Positions 6,881 to 14,400 of a DNA stretch of 20,970 nucleotides are shown here, piece after piece. The notes beneath the pieces are model-generated. The model was given only the letters and a program-made list of their open reading frames with translations. It ran no database searches and had not been told where the DNA came from. Positions within the stretch are counted from its first letter, which is position 1. Every line of letters starts with the position of its first letter. The stretch comes from a virus: positions 1 to 20,970 of IMG/VR virus record IMGVR_UViG_3300042462_000181; one strand, 5' to 3'. A program made the translations under genes and the position numbers.

Positions 6881-7798
6881 GTGATAGTTTTAAGAGTTCC
6901 ACCGTATCCAATTCAAATTACATACGATGTGCCAAACGCATCTACTGAATATCATTTAGAAATACAAGATATGGTGGACCTTTCTACTACTACTTTAGAT
7001 GTAACATCAGATTCAAATAAAAAAGTTATTTTATCTTTAACAGGAGATTATGTTAAATATGATAACTCATATTTAATAAATATATATACAGATGATGACG
7101 GAGATCTTGGTAATATTGTAGTTACTGATAGTCTAGATATTACAAGACCATATGTAAATCCATCAACCTATTCAGATATTGCTTCAGAGCAAGCAGAATA
7201 TCAATATAATGAAAGAATTGCAAGAACTTTAATTGATGCTATAACAGATGGATTTTATAACAAAAAAGTAATATATGAGCGCACAGGTTTAGGTGGAGAC
7301 TTTATGCCATTAATTCCTAGAGCAAATCAAATTTTAAAAGTTTATGAAAATAATGTGCTTGTATATGATATTGACGATCTAGAAAATTCAACTCAATTAT
7401 TTGAAATAACAAAAGATGGAACTGCAATTATTTATCAGTATACAGATGAGATTAATAGATCAGAAGGCGCTCCATTAATATTTCCATCTTCAAATGGCGA
7501 TATAGTAGATTATGGATTCTGGACAACAGATACGTTTCCAAATGGATATGACTATACATTTATTTTAGAAGCAGGGTATCCAGTAGTTCCACTAGACATT
7601 CAGGATGCAACAAGAATGTTAATAGATGATATTAAGTGTGGAAAATTAGATTATTATAAGAGATATGTAGGTCAATATAATACCGACCAGTTTAGAATAC
7701 AATATGATAAAAAGGTTTTTGATGGAACTGGTAATTTAATAGTAGATAAGATTCTGGAGAAATATCAAGAACCGATGTTTAATGCTGGAGTCCTCTAA
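6881..7798 (+). CDS. Head-tail adaptor (connector) protein with extra N-terminal beta domain
   Basis: The start is a GTG preceded by AAGGGGT; no better ATG is available. Residues 1-95 look like a separate Ig-like beta domain (PPYPIQITYDVPNAS, YLINIYTDDDGD). Residues 96-305 look like an adaptor. A helical segment (EYQYNERIARTLIDAITDGF) comes first, a beta region with LKVYENNVLVYD follows, and the end is helical (YPVVPLDIQDATRMLIDDIK, KKVFDGTGN, VDKILEKYQEP). The VPxDIxxA pattern is common in HK97 gp6/SPP1 gp15-type connector subunits, which sit under the portal ring. Position two genes after the capsid agrees. The N-terminal domain is not usual for such adaptors and may be exposed on the neck. 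The stop overlaps the next start (TAATG). Confidence 0.65.
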   Translation: MIVLRVPPYPIQITYDVPNASTEYHLEIQDMVDLSTTTLDVTSDSNKKVILSLTGDYVKYDNSYLINIYTDDDGDLGNIVVTDSLDITRPYVNPSTYSDIASEQAEYQYNERIARTLIDAITDGFYNKKVIYERTGLGGDFMPLIPRANQILKVYENNVLVYDIDDLENSTQLFEITKDGTAIIYQYTDEINRSEGAPLIFPSSNGDIVDYGFWTTDTFPNGYDYTFILEAGYPVVPLDIQDATRMLIDDIKCGKLDYYKRYVGQYNTDQFRIQYDKKVFDGTGNLIVDKILEKYQEPMFNAGVL

Positions 7799-8250
7799 TG
7801 GCTTCATGTTGCAACTCTACAGACTTTATGTATCCAATGTGTGCAGATGTTTACTATGCAATTATTAGTCAAGATCAATATGGCAAAATAAAAAAACAAT
7901 GGTTTTTTGATAGAACGATTGCTTGCAACGCTGCTCCTGCTGGCGGTGCTGGAACAGAAGAAATTGATCCTAAAGTATTTTTACAATATGAGAATAAATT
8001 AATTGCAAGAACTAAAGAAGATTTAAGAATTTCTAGCAGAGAAGAACAATATGCAGCAACTAACATTTTAATAACAAATATTAGAGATGGAAATCAAAAT
8101 CTAATATATAAAGAAACTGCTGGTACTAGAAAAGGAAAAGGAACTATTTATGAAGTTGCTACCTTTCAACCATTTTCTGGGCCATTTGGAAATGTAGAAT
8201 CTTTTAAGGCTTTATGGAGAAGAACTGAAAATCAATCAGTTGGTGATTAA
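7798..8250 (+). CDS. Putative head-tail stopper / head closure protein
   Basis: This 150-residue protein begins with a Cys-rich N-terminus (MASCCNS, then MYPMCADVYY). It then shows alternating beta strands (QWFFDRTIACNAAP, NILITNIRD, GTIYEVATFQPFSGPFGN), compatible with the small beta-barrel of head-closure proteins. Family membership is not certain from sequence alone; the call rests mainly on its position between the adaptor and the tail-completion gene. The four Cys residues at positions 4, 5, 15 and 43 are notable and might bind metal or form contacts. The start overlaps the upstream stop and the stop overlaps the downstream start, both as TAATG, so three neck proteins are probably translated in a coupled way. 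Confidence 0.55.
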   Translation: MASCCNSTDFMYPMCADVYYAIISQDQYGKIKKQWFFDRTIACNAAPAGGAGTEEIDPKVFLQYENKLIARTKEDLRISSREEQYAATNILITNIRDGNQNLIYKETAGTRKGKGTIYEVATFQPFSGPFGNVESFKALWRRTENQSVGD

Positions 8251-8930
8251 TGATTGCTGTAAATATTAACACAACTTCAATGCAGAGAAAGTTAAATAAT
8301 CTTGTAGAGTACTCTCTTGGATTCTTAGAGGGTGTTGAAAGTGGTAAAAAAATATTTTTTGATCAATTAGGCAAAGGCGTAATAGAAGCATTAGGCCAAT
8401 ACATAGATGTTATGGCAAGAGCAGACGAAAAAGCCTTACACCATGTATATGAATGGTCTCAAGTTGGCCAAAGAAGTGGAAGATTATTTAATTTTACAAC
8501 TACTGTAACAGGTGCTGGTATTGCTCTTAATGCAACATTTAGTCAATCAAAAACTGTTAAAGATGGATCAAACACTCCATTTTACAATAAGGCTAAAATT
8601 ATGGAAAGTGGAACTGCAGTAACTATAAAGCCAAGAGGAAATAATCCACTTGTTTTTGAATCTAATGGCGAAACTATTTTTACTAAACGTCCTATATTAA
8701 ATCAATTTCCAGGAGGACAAGAAGTTACTGGATCATTTGAAAGAGTGTTTGATACTTTTATGAGATATTATTTTACTCAATCATTTTTAAGAGCAAGCGG
8801 ACTGTCTGACTATTTAGAAACTCCAACTATATTTAAAAGAAATCTTGCTGCTGGAATTAGAGGCGGTAAAGGAGTAGGAAGAGCAACTGGTATGAAATGG
8901 ATCATTAATGCAAAGGTTAGTGTAGAATAG
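8250..8930 (+). CDS. Putative neck / tail-completion protein (HK97 gp10-like)
   Basis: The protein has 226 residues. The N-terminal half is helical (QRKLNNLVEYSLGFLEGVES, FFDQLGKGVIEALGQYIDVM). A middle beta region follows (RLFNFTTTVTGAGIALNATF), then AVTIKPRGNNPLVF and a Gly/Arg-rich C-terminal part. Helix-then-beta with a basic tail is typical of HK97 gp10-type proteins, which join the finished tail to the head. I see no catalytic motif. Gene order (adaptor, stopper, completion, terminator, tube) gives most of the support. Arg is mainly AGA, unlike the capsid gene. Translation is probably coupled to the upstream gene through a TAATG overlap. Confidence 0.55.
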   Translation: MIAVNINTTSMQRKLNNLVEYSLGFLEGVESGKKIFFDQLGKGVIEALGQYIDVMARADEKALHHVYEWSQVGQRSGRLFNFTTTVTGAGIALNATFSQSKTVKDGSNTPFYNKAKIMESGTAVTIKPRGNNPLVFESNGETIFTKRPILNQFPGGQEVTGSFERVFDTFMRYYFTQSFLRASGLSDYLETPTIFKRNLAAGIRGGKGVGRATGMKWIINAKVSVE

Positions 8931-8934
8931 TACT

Positions 8935-9519
8935 ATGGCTAGCATACAAGAATTAGGGTTTCCAGCAAAGTGGTTATTAAGATATATTAATGCTGAATTA
9001 GCAAAATATGATGAAATGGGAATGATAGATTCAGATAATTTTATGGCAATGTTTCCAACAAATTCGCCAACTAGTACGGAAGAACTTTATAATAATTTAA
9101 TACAAAATTTTAATGCGGGAGAGCCATTAATGATTATGTGGGATCGTCTTATGAGGTTTAGACCAAGTCCTTTATATGTTCATAAAAGAGAACAATTATT
9201 GCTTTTTTTACATACCTCAGATCATGATAAATTAATGGCTGCTAATATAATTATTTCACAAGCATTAGACAGAGAAGATGTTTCTGCACAAGAAGTTAAC
9301 AAATGGATGGCTGATAATAAAACAACCTTAGAGCCAGTACTTGGAGAATTAAATATATTCTTTAGAAATATAAAGGTTTACCAGGCTGATGAGACTAGGG
9401 ATGTAGTTGAACTAGCCAGTGCCAGAACTCTATTTGTCAATAAAATAATAGTCGAATATGACTATCACGTATACAAGCATGACCCAGAAGATGAAGGTTT
9501 GACGCCAGTTTATTCATAA
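8935..9519 (+). CDS. Putative tail terminator protein
   Basis: This 194-residue protein lies four bases after the preceding stop and directly before the tail tube gene, the usual place of the tail terminator (lambda gpU type), a hexamer that caps the tube. It is helix-rich in the first half (WLLRYINAELAKYDEMGMI), with a central beta stretch (LMIMWDRLMRFRPSPLYVHK, LLLFLHTSDHD) and a C-terminal beta segment (VNKIIVEYDYHVY). No Shine-Dalgarno is visible before ATG 8935, so it may depend on ribosomes finishing the upstream gene. I do not recognise a specific family; the function is inferred from synteny. Confidence 0.5.
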   Translation: MASIQELGFPAKWLLRYINAELAKYDEMGMIDSDNFMAMFPTNSPTSTEELYNNLIQNFNAGEPLMIMWDRLMRFRPSPLYVHKREQLLLFLHTSDHDKLMAANIIISQALDREDVSAQEVNKWMADNKTTLEPVLGELNIFFRNIKVYQADETRDVVELASARTLFVNKIIVEYDYHVYKHDPEDEGLTPVYS

Positions 9520-9525
9520 AAAGGC

Positions 9526-9580
9526 TGTATACTTACTTTGAGGAAACAAAGACCCATCTATTAACCAAAAAAAGAGGTGA
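9526..9580 (+). promoter_or_regulatory. Leader of tail tube gene: possible -10 and strong Shine-Dalgarno
   Basis: The 66-base gap before the tail tube gene holds TGTATACT (9526-9533), a reasonable -10 hexamer with a TG adjacent instead of one base away. A small CTTTG/CAAAG hairpin (9536-9551) follows, then GAGGTGA (9574-9580) five bases before ATG 9586. The promoter call is weak; the ribosome binding site is clear. Confidence 0.4.
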
Positions 9581-9585
9581 AGTAA

Positions 9586-10239
9586 ATGGCATATACTAGA
9601 GGTTCATCTAGCGAAATTATCGTTGGTGCTGCTGCGTTATTCACAGCAGATTCAACTCTTGACGCAAACACAGTTCCTGCTTTTGTATCAGACGAGTCTT
9701 ATAAAGAAACACTTTCTAATTCTCTAAATACAGAAGTTAGCGCTGCTGGCGTTGAGAATGTTGGATACACCAGTAACGGTATTGAAATCACTTTCCAACC
9801 TGATTTCGGTGAAGTGCAGGTAGACCAGATTCTTGACGTTGCTAAACTTTACAAGCAAGGAATGCAAGTAACTCTTGCTACTTCGTTTGCAGAGGCAACC
9901 CTAGAGAATTTGCTATTCGCAATCGCAGGAAACAGTGATGACCTATCAGGAAGCAAAGGAACATCTTCAGGACGTATACTAGATCTTAAGTCTGGTGACA
10001 TCGGAGAATGTCCAGTAGAACGTGCTCTGATTGCTGTTGGTCCAGGAACTGGTGATTGTGTTGACTCATCATCTGTTGAACGTGTATACATTGCATACCG
10101 TGCACTTTCTATTGAAAATGTAACAGTATCAGCAAAGCGTGATACCGCAACAATGTTTGACGTCACATTCCGTCTTCTACCAGAAGACGCATCAGGATCA
10201 TACGGAAAAATCGTTGACCGTACAATCCAAGAATCATAA
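9586..10239 (+). CDS. Major tail tube protein
   Basis: At 217 residues it has the usual length for siphovirus tail tube proteins, which stack as hexameric rings. Family-like features are an N-terminal GSSSEIIVGAAALF strand, the block EITFQPDFGEVQVDQIL with a following helix-strand (KLYKQGMQVTLATSFAEATL, then ENLLFAIAGNSDD), and a late beta stretch (VSAKRDTATMFDVTFRLLPE). Its codon use matches the capsid gene (CGT for Arg, many C-ending codons) and differs from both flanks, as expected for the second most abundant virion protein. No sheath gene lies nearby, so the tail is non-contractile. A rho-independent terminator starts 18 bases after the stop. Confidence 0.82.
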   Translation: MAYTRGSSSEIIVGAAALFTADSTLDANTVPAFVSDESYKETLSNSLNTEVSAAGVENVGYTSNGIEITFQPDFGEVQVDQILDVAKLYKQGMQVTLATSFAEATLENLLFAIAGNSDDLSGSKGTSSGRILDLKSGDIGECPVERALIAVGPGTGDCVDSSSVERVYIAYRALSIENVTVSAKRDTATMFDVTFRLLPEDASGSYGKIVDRTIQES

Positions 10240-10257
10240 AAACTTAATATAGATCAG

Positions 10258-10289
10258 AAAGGACTCACTAGAAATGGTGGGTCCTTTTT
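10258..10289 (+). terminator. Rho-independent terminator after tail tube gene
   Basis: AAAGGAC (10258-10264) pairs with GTCCTTT (10281-10287). Five further pairs lie inside (two T-G wobbles), with a six-base loop and a CTTTTT tract at the 3' side. This is a textbook intrinsic terminator. It shows that the in-frame ATG at 10274, inside the hairpin, is not the start of the next gene. Confidence 0.88.
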
Positions 10290-10297
10290 GGTACAAT
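10289..10297 (+). promoter_or_regulatory. Extended -10 promoter giving a leaderless chaperone mRNA
   Basis: TGGTACAAT is an extended -10 element (TGn plus TACAAT) whose first base is the last T of the terminator tract. Six bases separate it from ATG 10304, so the expected transcription start is the A of the ATG. No Shine-Dalgarno is present. The terminator and promoter therefore share bases and cannot be separated. Confidence 0.62.
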
Positions 10298-10303
10298 AGA
10301 GTG

Positions 10304-11005
10304 ATGGCAAATGCAATTTATGAAATAAAAAATATTACTACATTAGATGGTATTGAGATAGAAATATCTTCATTAAAAATAAAATATTTAAGACAATGTA
10401 TGTCTGCTTTTGAAGCAATAAAAACATCTACTAGTGATTTTCAATCAATAGATATTTTAGTTGAATGTGCAAGAATATCTTTAAAACAATTTTATCCTTC
10501 ATTATCTTTAAGCAAAGAACTAGTTGAAGAAAATTTTGATTTGCCAACTATATATGAAATTTTAAGAGTAGGTGCGGGTATTGATGTTAATGCAAAATCT
10601 GAAACTGCAGTCAAAGATCAAGCCCTTGAAAGTGGAACAACCTGGAAAGACTTAGATTTGGTCAAACTAGAGTCTGAAGCATTTTTGTTAGGTATTTGGA
10701 AAGATTATAATGAATTAGAAGAGTCAATATCTATGCCAGAATTATCTGCTATTTTAGTTTCTAAAAGAGAAAGCGACTATGAAGAGAAGAAATTCTTGGC
10801 TGCAATTCAAGGAGTGGATTTAGATAAGGCTAATAATAAGCAAGAGGATGATCCATGGACCAAATTAAAAAATAGAGTATTTAATCAAGGAAGAAAAGAT
10901 AATGATATTTTAACCTTTAAAGGAGATAAGGCAAGACGTGCAGGGTTTGGTATTGGCATGGGTTTAGACTACGAAGATTTGACAAAAAATAACACCTCAG
11001 CGTGA
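10304..11005 (+). CDS. Long tail-assembly chaperone (gpGT-like)
   Basis: The start is set at ATG 10304, not 10274, because 10274 lies inside the terminator and 10304 sits seven bases after a -10 box. The 233-residue product has two domains. Residues 1 to about 97 match the neighbouring 110-residue protein (shared SIDIL.EC and DLPT.Y.I blocks) at roughly 40% identity by eye. The C-terminal half is unique, with SISMPELSAILVSKRE followed by KKFLAAIQGVDLDK, a pattern I associate with the T extension of tail chaperones. In lambda the long form GT bridges the tape measure and tube subunits and is made by a rare frameshift from G. Here it is a separate complete gene. The position just before the tape measure supports the role. 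Confidence 0.75.
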   Translation: MANAIYEIKNITTLDGIEIEISSLKIKYLRQCMSAFEAIKTSTSDFQSIDILVECARISLKQFYPSLSLSKELVEENFDLPTIYEILRVGAGIDVNAKSETAVKDQALESGTTWKDLDLVKLESEAFLLGIWKDYNELEESISMPELSAILVSKRESDYEEKKFLAAIQGVDLDKANNKQEDDPWTKLKNRVFNQGRKDNDILTFKGDKARRAGFGIGMGLDYEDLTKNNTSA

Positions 11006-11011
11006 TATAAT
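11003..11011 (+). promoter_or_regulatory. Extended -10 promoter for the short chaperone and tape measure
   Basis: TGATATAAT is an extended -10 element whose TGA is also the stop codon of the long chaperone gene. A TTGACA lies upstream at 10979-10984, but with a 21-base spacer it is too far for a standard -35. AAAGGAG (11026-11032) is the ribosome binding site, four bases before ATG 11037. Confidence 0.6.
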
Positions 11012-11036
11012 AATATAACCTATCTAAAGGAGTAAT

Positions 11037-11369
11037 ATGTCGACAGATAAAAATGTAGGTACTGAAGTAACATTGATGGATGGCACTAAAATTAATGTGC
11101 GTCCATTAAAAGTTTCACTTCTTAGACCTTTCATGAAACAATTTGAAAGTGTCGCTAACGTAGCAGACGATAATGAAAAATCAATTGATATTCTTATTGA
11201 ATGTGTCAAGATTGCTATGCAACAGTACAATCCTGAGTTAGCAAAAAGTCCAGAAAATCTAGAAGAGATTCTGGACCTTCCAACGGTATATAAGATTGTC
11301 GAGGGTGCATCTGGTATTAAGTTAACAGCAGCATCAGAATTGATGAATTCCGTTATTGCAAATAATTAA
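11037..11369 (+). CDS. Short tail-assembly chaperone (gpG-like paralogue)
   Basis: The protein has 110 residues. It aligns along most of its length with the N-terminal half of the protein encoded directly upstream: LMDGTKINVRPLK against TLDGIEIEISSLK, KSIDILIECVKIA against QSIDILVECARIS, and ILDLPTVYKIVEGASGI against NFDLPTIYEILRVGAGI. It stops where the upstream protein enters its unique C-terminal domain, so it corresponds to lambda gpG, the abundant short form that coats the tape measure. It has its own promoter and Shine-Dalgarno, whereas the long form has none, consistent with the excess of short form needed. No shared frame or slippery site links it to its neighbours. Confidence 0.75.
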   Translation: MSTDKNVGTEVTLMDGTKINVRPLKVSLLRPFMKQFESVANVADDNEKSIDILIECVKIAMQQYNPELAKSPENLEEILDLPTVYKIVEGASGIKLTAASELMNSVIANN

Positions 11370-11379
11370 ATAAAAAGCG

Positions 11380-11445
11380 GGGGTGCTGTAGATGGCTGAT
11401 GTCAATGCTAATATTAGTGTTAATATTGACACCTCTACAGCCCTC
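11380..11445 (+). promoter_or_regulatory. Hairpin covering the tape-measure ribosome binding site and start
   Basis: GCTGTAGA (11385-11392) pairs with TCTACAGC (11434-11441). Past a bulged T, GGGG (11380-11383) can pair with CCTC (11442-11445). An inner GTCAAT/ATTGAC pair (11401-11406 with 11425-11430) stacks inside. The outer stem includes the G-rich site before the gene and the A of ATG 11392. Folding would reduce initiation unless a ribosome opens it. The effect is inferred. Confidence 0.5.
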
Positions 11446-14400
11446 GCTGAATTAAAGTCATTACAAAGACAATTAGCATTATTTCATTCTTCAGTTGCTA
11501 AAAGTAGTGCTGCTGCTAGTTTAGCGCAGGGACAACTACAAAGAGAACTACTTAATACAGTCAATGCCACTGGCAAATTTGCTGCCACGATGGTTAACAT
11601 TAGAACCAGTACAGAATCATTTACTCATGCGCTTGAAACTAATAAACTTGGAATGCGTGAGTATTTTAGATATGCTGGTGGTGCAACAAGAACATTTGGA
11701 AAATTATTTAAATCAGAATTTGACACAATTGGAAAAGTTTCTGAAGAACGTGTCAAGAAAATGCAAACCCAATACATTAAAATGGGTCGTGATGCAAATG
11801 GTGTTGTTAAAGCAATGGCAATCAAGCCACTTGTTTTGGACATGTCTGATTATGGAACTCAAACACAATTAGCAGCACAAAGACAGGCATTGTTTAATCA
11901 GTTAGTTAGACAAGGATCTACAAATCTATTAAACTTTGGTAAGAATACACAGTGGGCTGGCCGTCAGTTAATGGTTGGTTTTACTATTCCGTTAATGGCA
12001 GTTGCTACACAATCTGCAAGAACATTTATGGAAATGGAAGCAGCAGCACTTAAATTTAGAAAAGTATATGGAGATTTATTTACACCACAAGCAGAAACAC
12101 AACAAGCATTAGCCAATATTAGAGAACTTGGTGCACAATTTACACAGTATGGAATAGCCGTATCAGATACAGTTGCATTGGCTGCAGAGGCAGCAGCAGC
12201 AGGTTTTCAGGGGGTTGATTTACAGCGTCAAACAACTGAAGCAACACGTTTATCAGTATTAGGACAGATTGAATCTCAGCAAGCACTTGAAACAACTATT
12301 TCATTGCAAAATGCATTTAGAATGTCTTCTGAAGATTTAGCAAGTTCTATTGATTTTTTAAACGCAGTTGAAAACCAAACTGTTACCTCTCTTGATGACA
12401 TCACAACCGCAATACCTAAAGTTGCTCCAGTTATTCAGCAATTGGGTGGAGATGTAAAAGACTTAGCATTTTTATTAACAGCAATGAAAGAAGGTGGAGT
12501 AAACGCATCAGAAGGTGCAAATGCACTTAAATCTGGTTTAGCAGCATTAATTAATCCAACGTCAAGAGCAAGCGACATGCTTGCAGGCATGGGCATCAAT
12601 ATTACTAAGATTATAGAATCTAATCAAGGTAACTTACGTGCCACAGTAGTTGAATTTGCACAAGCATTAGATAGGCTTGATCCATTAACTAGAGCAAGAG
12701 CAATTGAACAATTATTCGGTAAGTTCCAGTTTGCACGTCTATCTACATTATTTGATAATGTTATTAGACAAGGAAATCAAGCATCAAGAGTTTTAGACTT
12801 GGCTGGTTCTTCTGTAGAAGATCTTGCTGCTTTATCTGCACAAGAATTAGGAATGACTGCAGATTCAGCAATGAATAAGTTTAGAAAAAGCGTAGAAGAT
12901 CTTAAACTTGCATTGCAGCCAGTAGGAGAAGTATTCTTACAGGTAGTGACTCCAATTATTGAATTTTTTGGAAATATACTAGAAAAATTTTCTGGACTAT
13001 CAGATAGAGCAAAAAGATTTATCACATTAATGGTTGTTGGTATTGGTGGGCTTGGTCCAGTTTTATTAATGACTTTTGGTTTATTGGCAAACGGATTAGC
13101 CAATATCATTAAATTATTTTTAAACCTAAGGAATGGTTACTTAAGATTATCTGGACAATCTCAAATACTTGGAGAACAAACTAATTATTTAACTGCTGAA
13201 CAATTAGAGGCTGCCACTGTCGCAGCATCTTTAAATCAAAGTCATTCAAACTTAACACAAACATTTACTCTTGAAGCAAGTGCAGTTAATGCTTTACGTA
13301 ATGCATATCTTGATGCTAATTTAGCAGCAAAAGAATTTGCAACAAGAAATCCTGGAATGATGTTGCCAAAACGGGCAAAAGGTTATGCGTCTGGTATTGT
13401 TTCTGTTCCTGGTCCAAAGGGTGCTGGAGACGTTGTTCCAGCAATGCTTTCTCCAGGTGAAGCCGTTATTCCAGCAGATATGGCAAAGAAGTATGCACCA
13501 TTAATTCAGGGAATGGTTGCTAATAATATTCCTGGATTTGTTGATGGATTATTTCCAACATATACAAATGCAGTGACATTATTACAATCTGCTACAAACC
13601 AAGCATTAAAAGGTAGAACTGGAGTTAGTTCTGAATCTCTTGCAGCAGAATTTAGTAAAGGTGGGGCAGGTATTCAAGCACCAATAGTTAGAGCAGTAGC
13701 ACAGGCTATGGGCGCCACTAATGTTAAGCAAGTTGTTAAATTAATTGAGTCAGAGCCAGGATTAAAACAATTTGGAAATTCTATTTCACAAGGCGTGGCA
13801 TTAGAACTTAGTAAATTAGGAAAACAAAATATTACTGATCCTAAACTTACAAAAATATATCAACAAGTAGCAAGACAACAAGCACAAAATTTTGGACAAC
13901 TTTATACTCAAGCAACAGAGCAATTTTTAACAGAAATTACAACATTTGAAGATACAACTAGAACTAGAATTAATAAAGAAGGACGGATACGTTCAATTGG
14001 CCGTGCAGGAATTTTTACTGGAAAGCGTTCTTATAGAAGTATGGGTTATGGCTCAGTAGCAGGAGCATTAGGTTTGTCAAGTACTAGGGGATTGGTTAAA
14101 GCACACGTAGCAGATCGAACAATGATGAGTTTGCAAGCATTAGAAACACAGGGACAACTTACTCCAGCAGCAAGACAAGCAATTATTAGACAAACACAAG
14201 GAACTACAGAATTAGTTGCACAAACAGCACAAACACAATCTCCATCTAGAATAACAAGAAAAATTGGTCAGGATATTTCTAGTGGATTGGCTTTAGGAAT
14301 GAAAGATGGGCAAACTAAAGTTAATCAAGAGGCCAAACAGTTAGGAAGACTTGCAACAGATTCAAGAAATATGCTGTATGGCGGTAAAACTGGAACAATA

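Noticed and set aside
9536-9551. CTTTG/CAAAG hairpin before the tail tube gene as a terminator
   Set aside because: It has only five pairs and no T-tract; at most a small leader structure.
9849-10166. Minus-strand frame of 105 residues within the tail tube gene
   Set aside because: It is antisense to a clear tube protein, with no promoter or ribosome site and a composition that mirrors its codons.
10274-10303. ATG at 10274 as the start of the long chaperone
   Set aside because: It lies in the loop side of a perfect intrinsic terminator, and the first ten residues do not align with the paralogue. ATG 10304 sits correctly after a -10 box.
10979-10984. TTGACA as a -35 box for the short chaperone promoter
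   Set aside because: The spacer to TATAAT is 21 bases, beyond the normal 16-18, and the hexamer is within coding sequence. The extended -10 alone explains the site.
10984-10992. Slippery-like A AAA AAT near the end of the long chaperone gene
   Set aside because: A -1 shift meets a TAA at once, and the frame leading to the short chaperone has a stop at 11025, so no fusion with the downstream gene is possible.
11564-11872. Second plus-strand frame of 102 residues inside the tape measure
   Set aside because: It overlaps the recognised tape-measure frame, has no initiation signal and resembles no protein.
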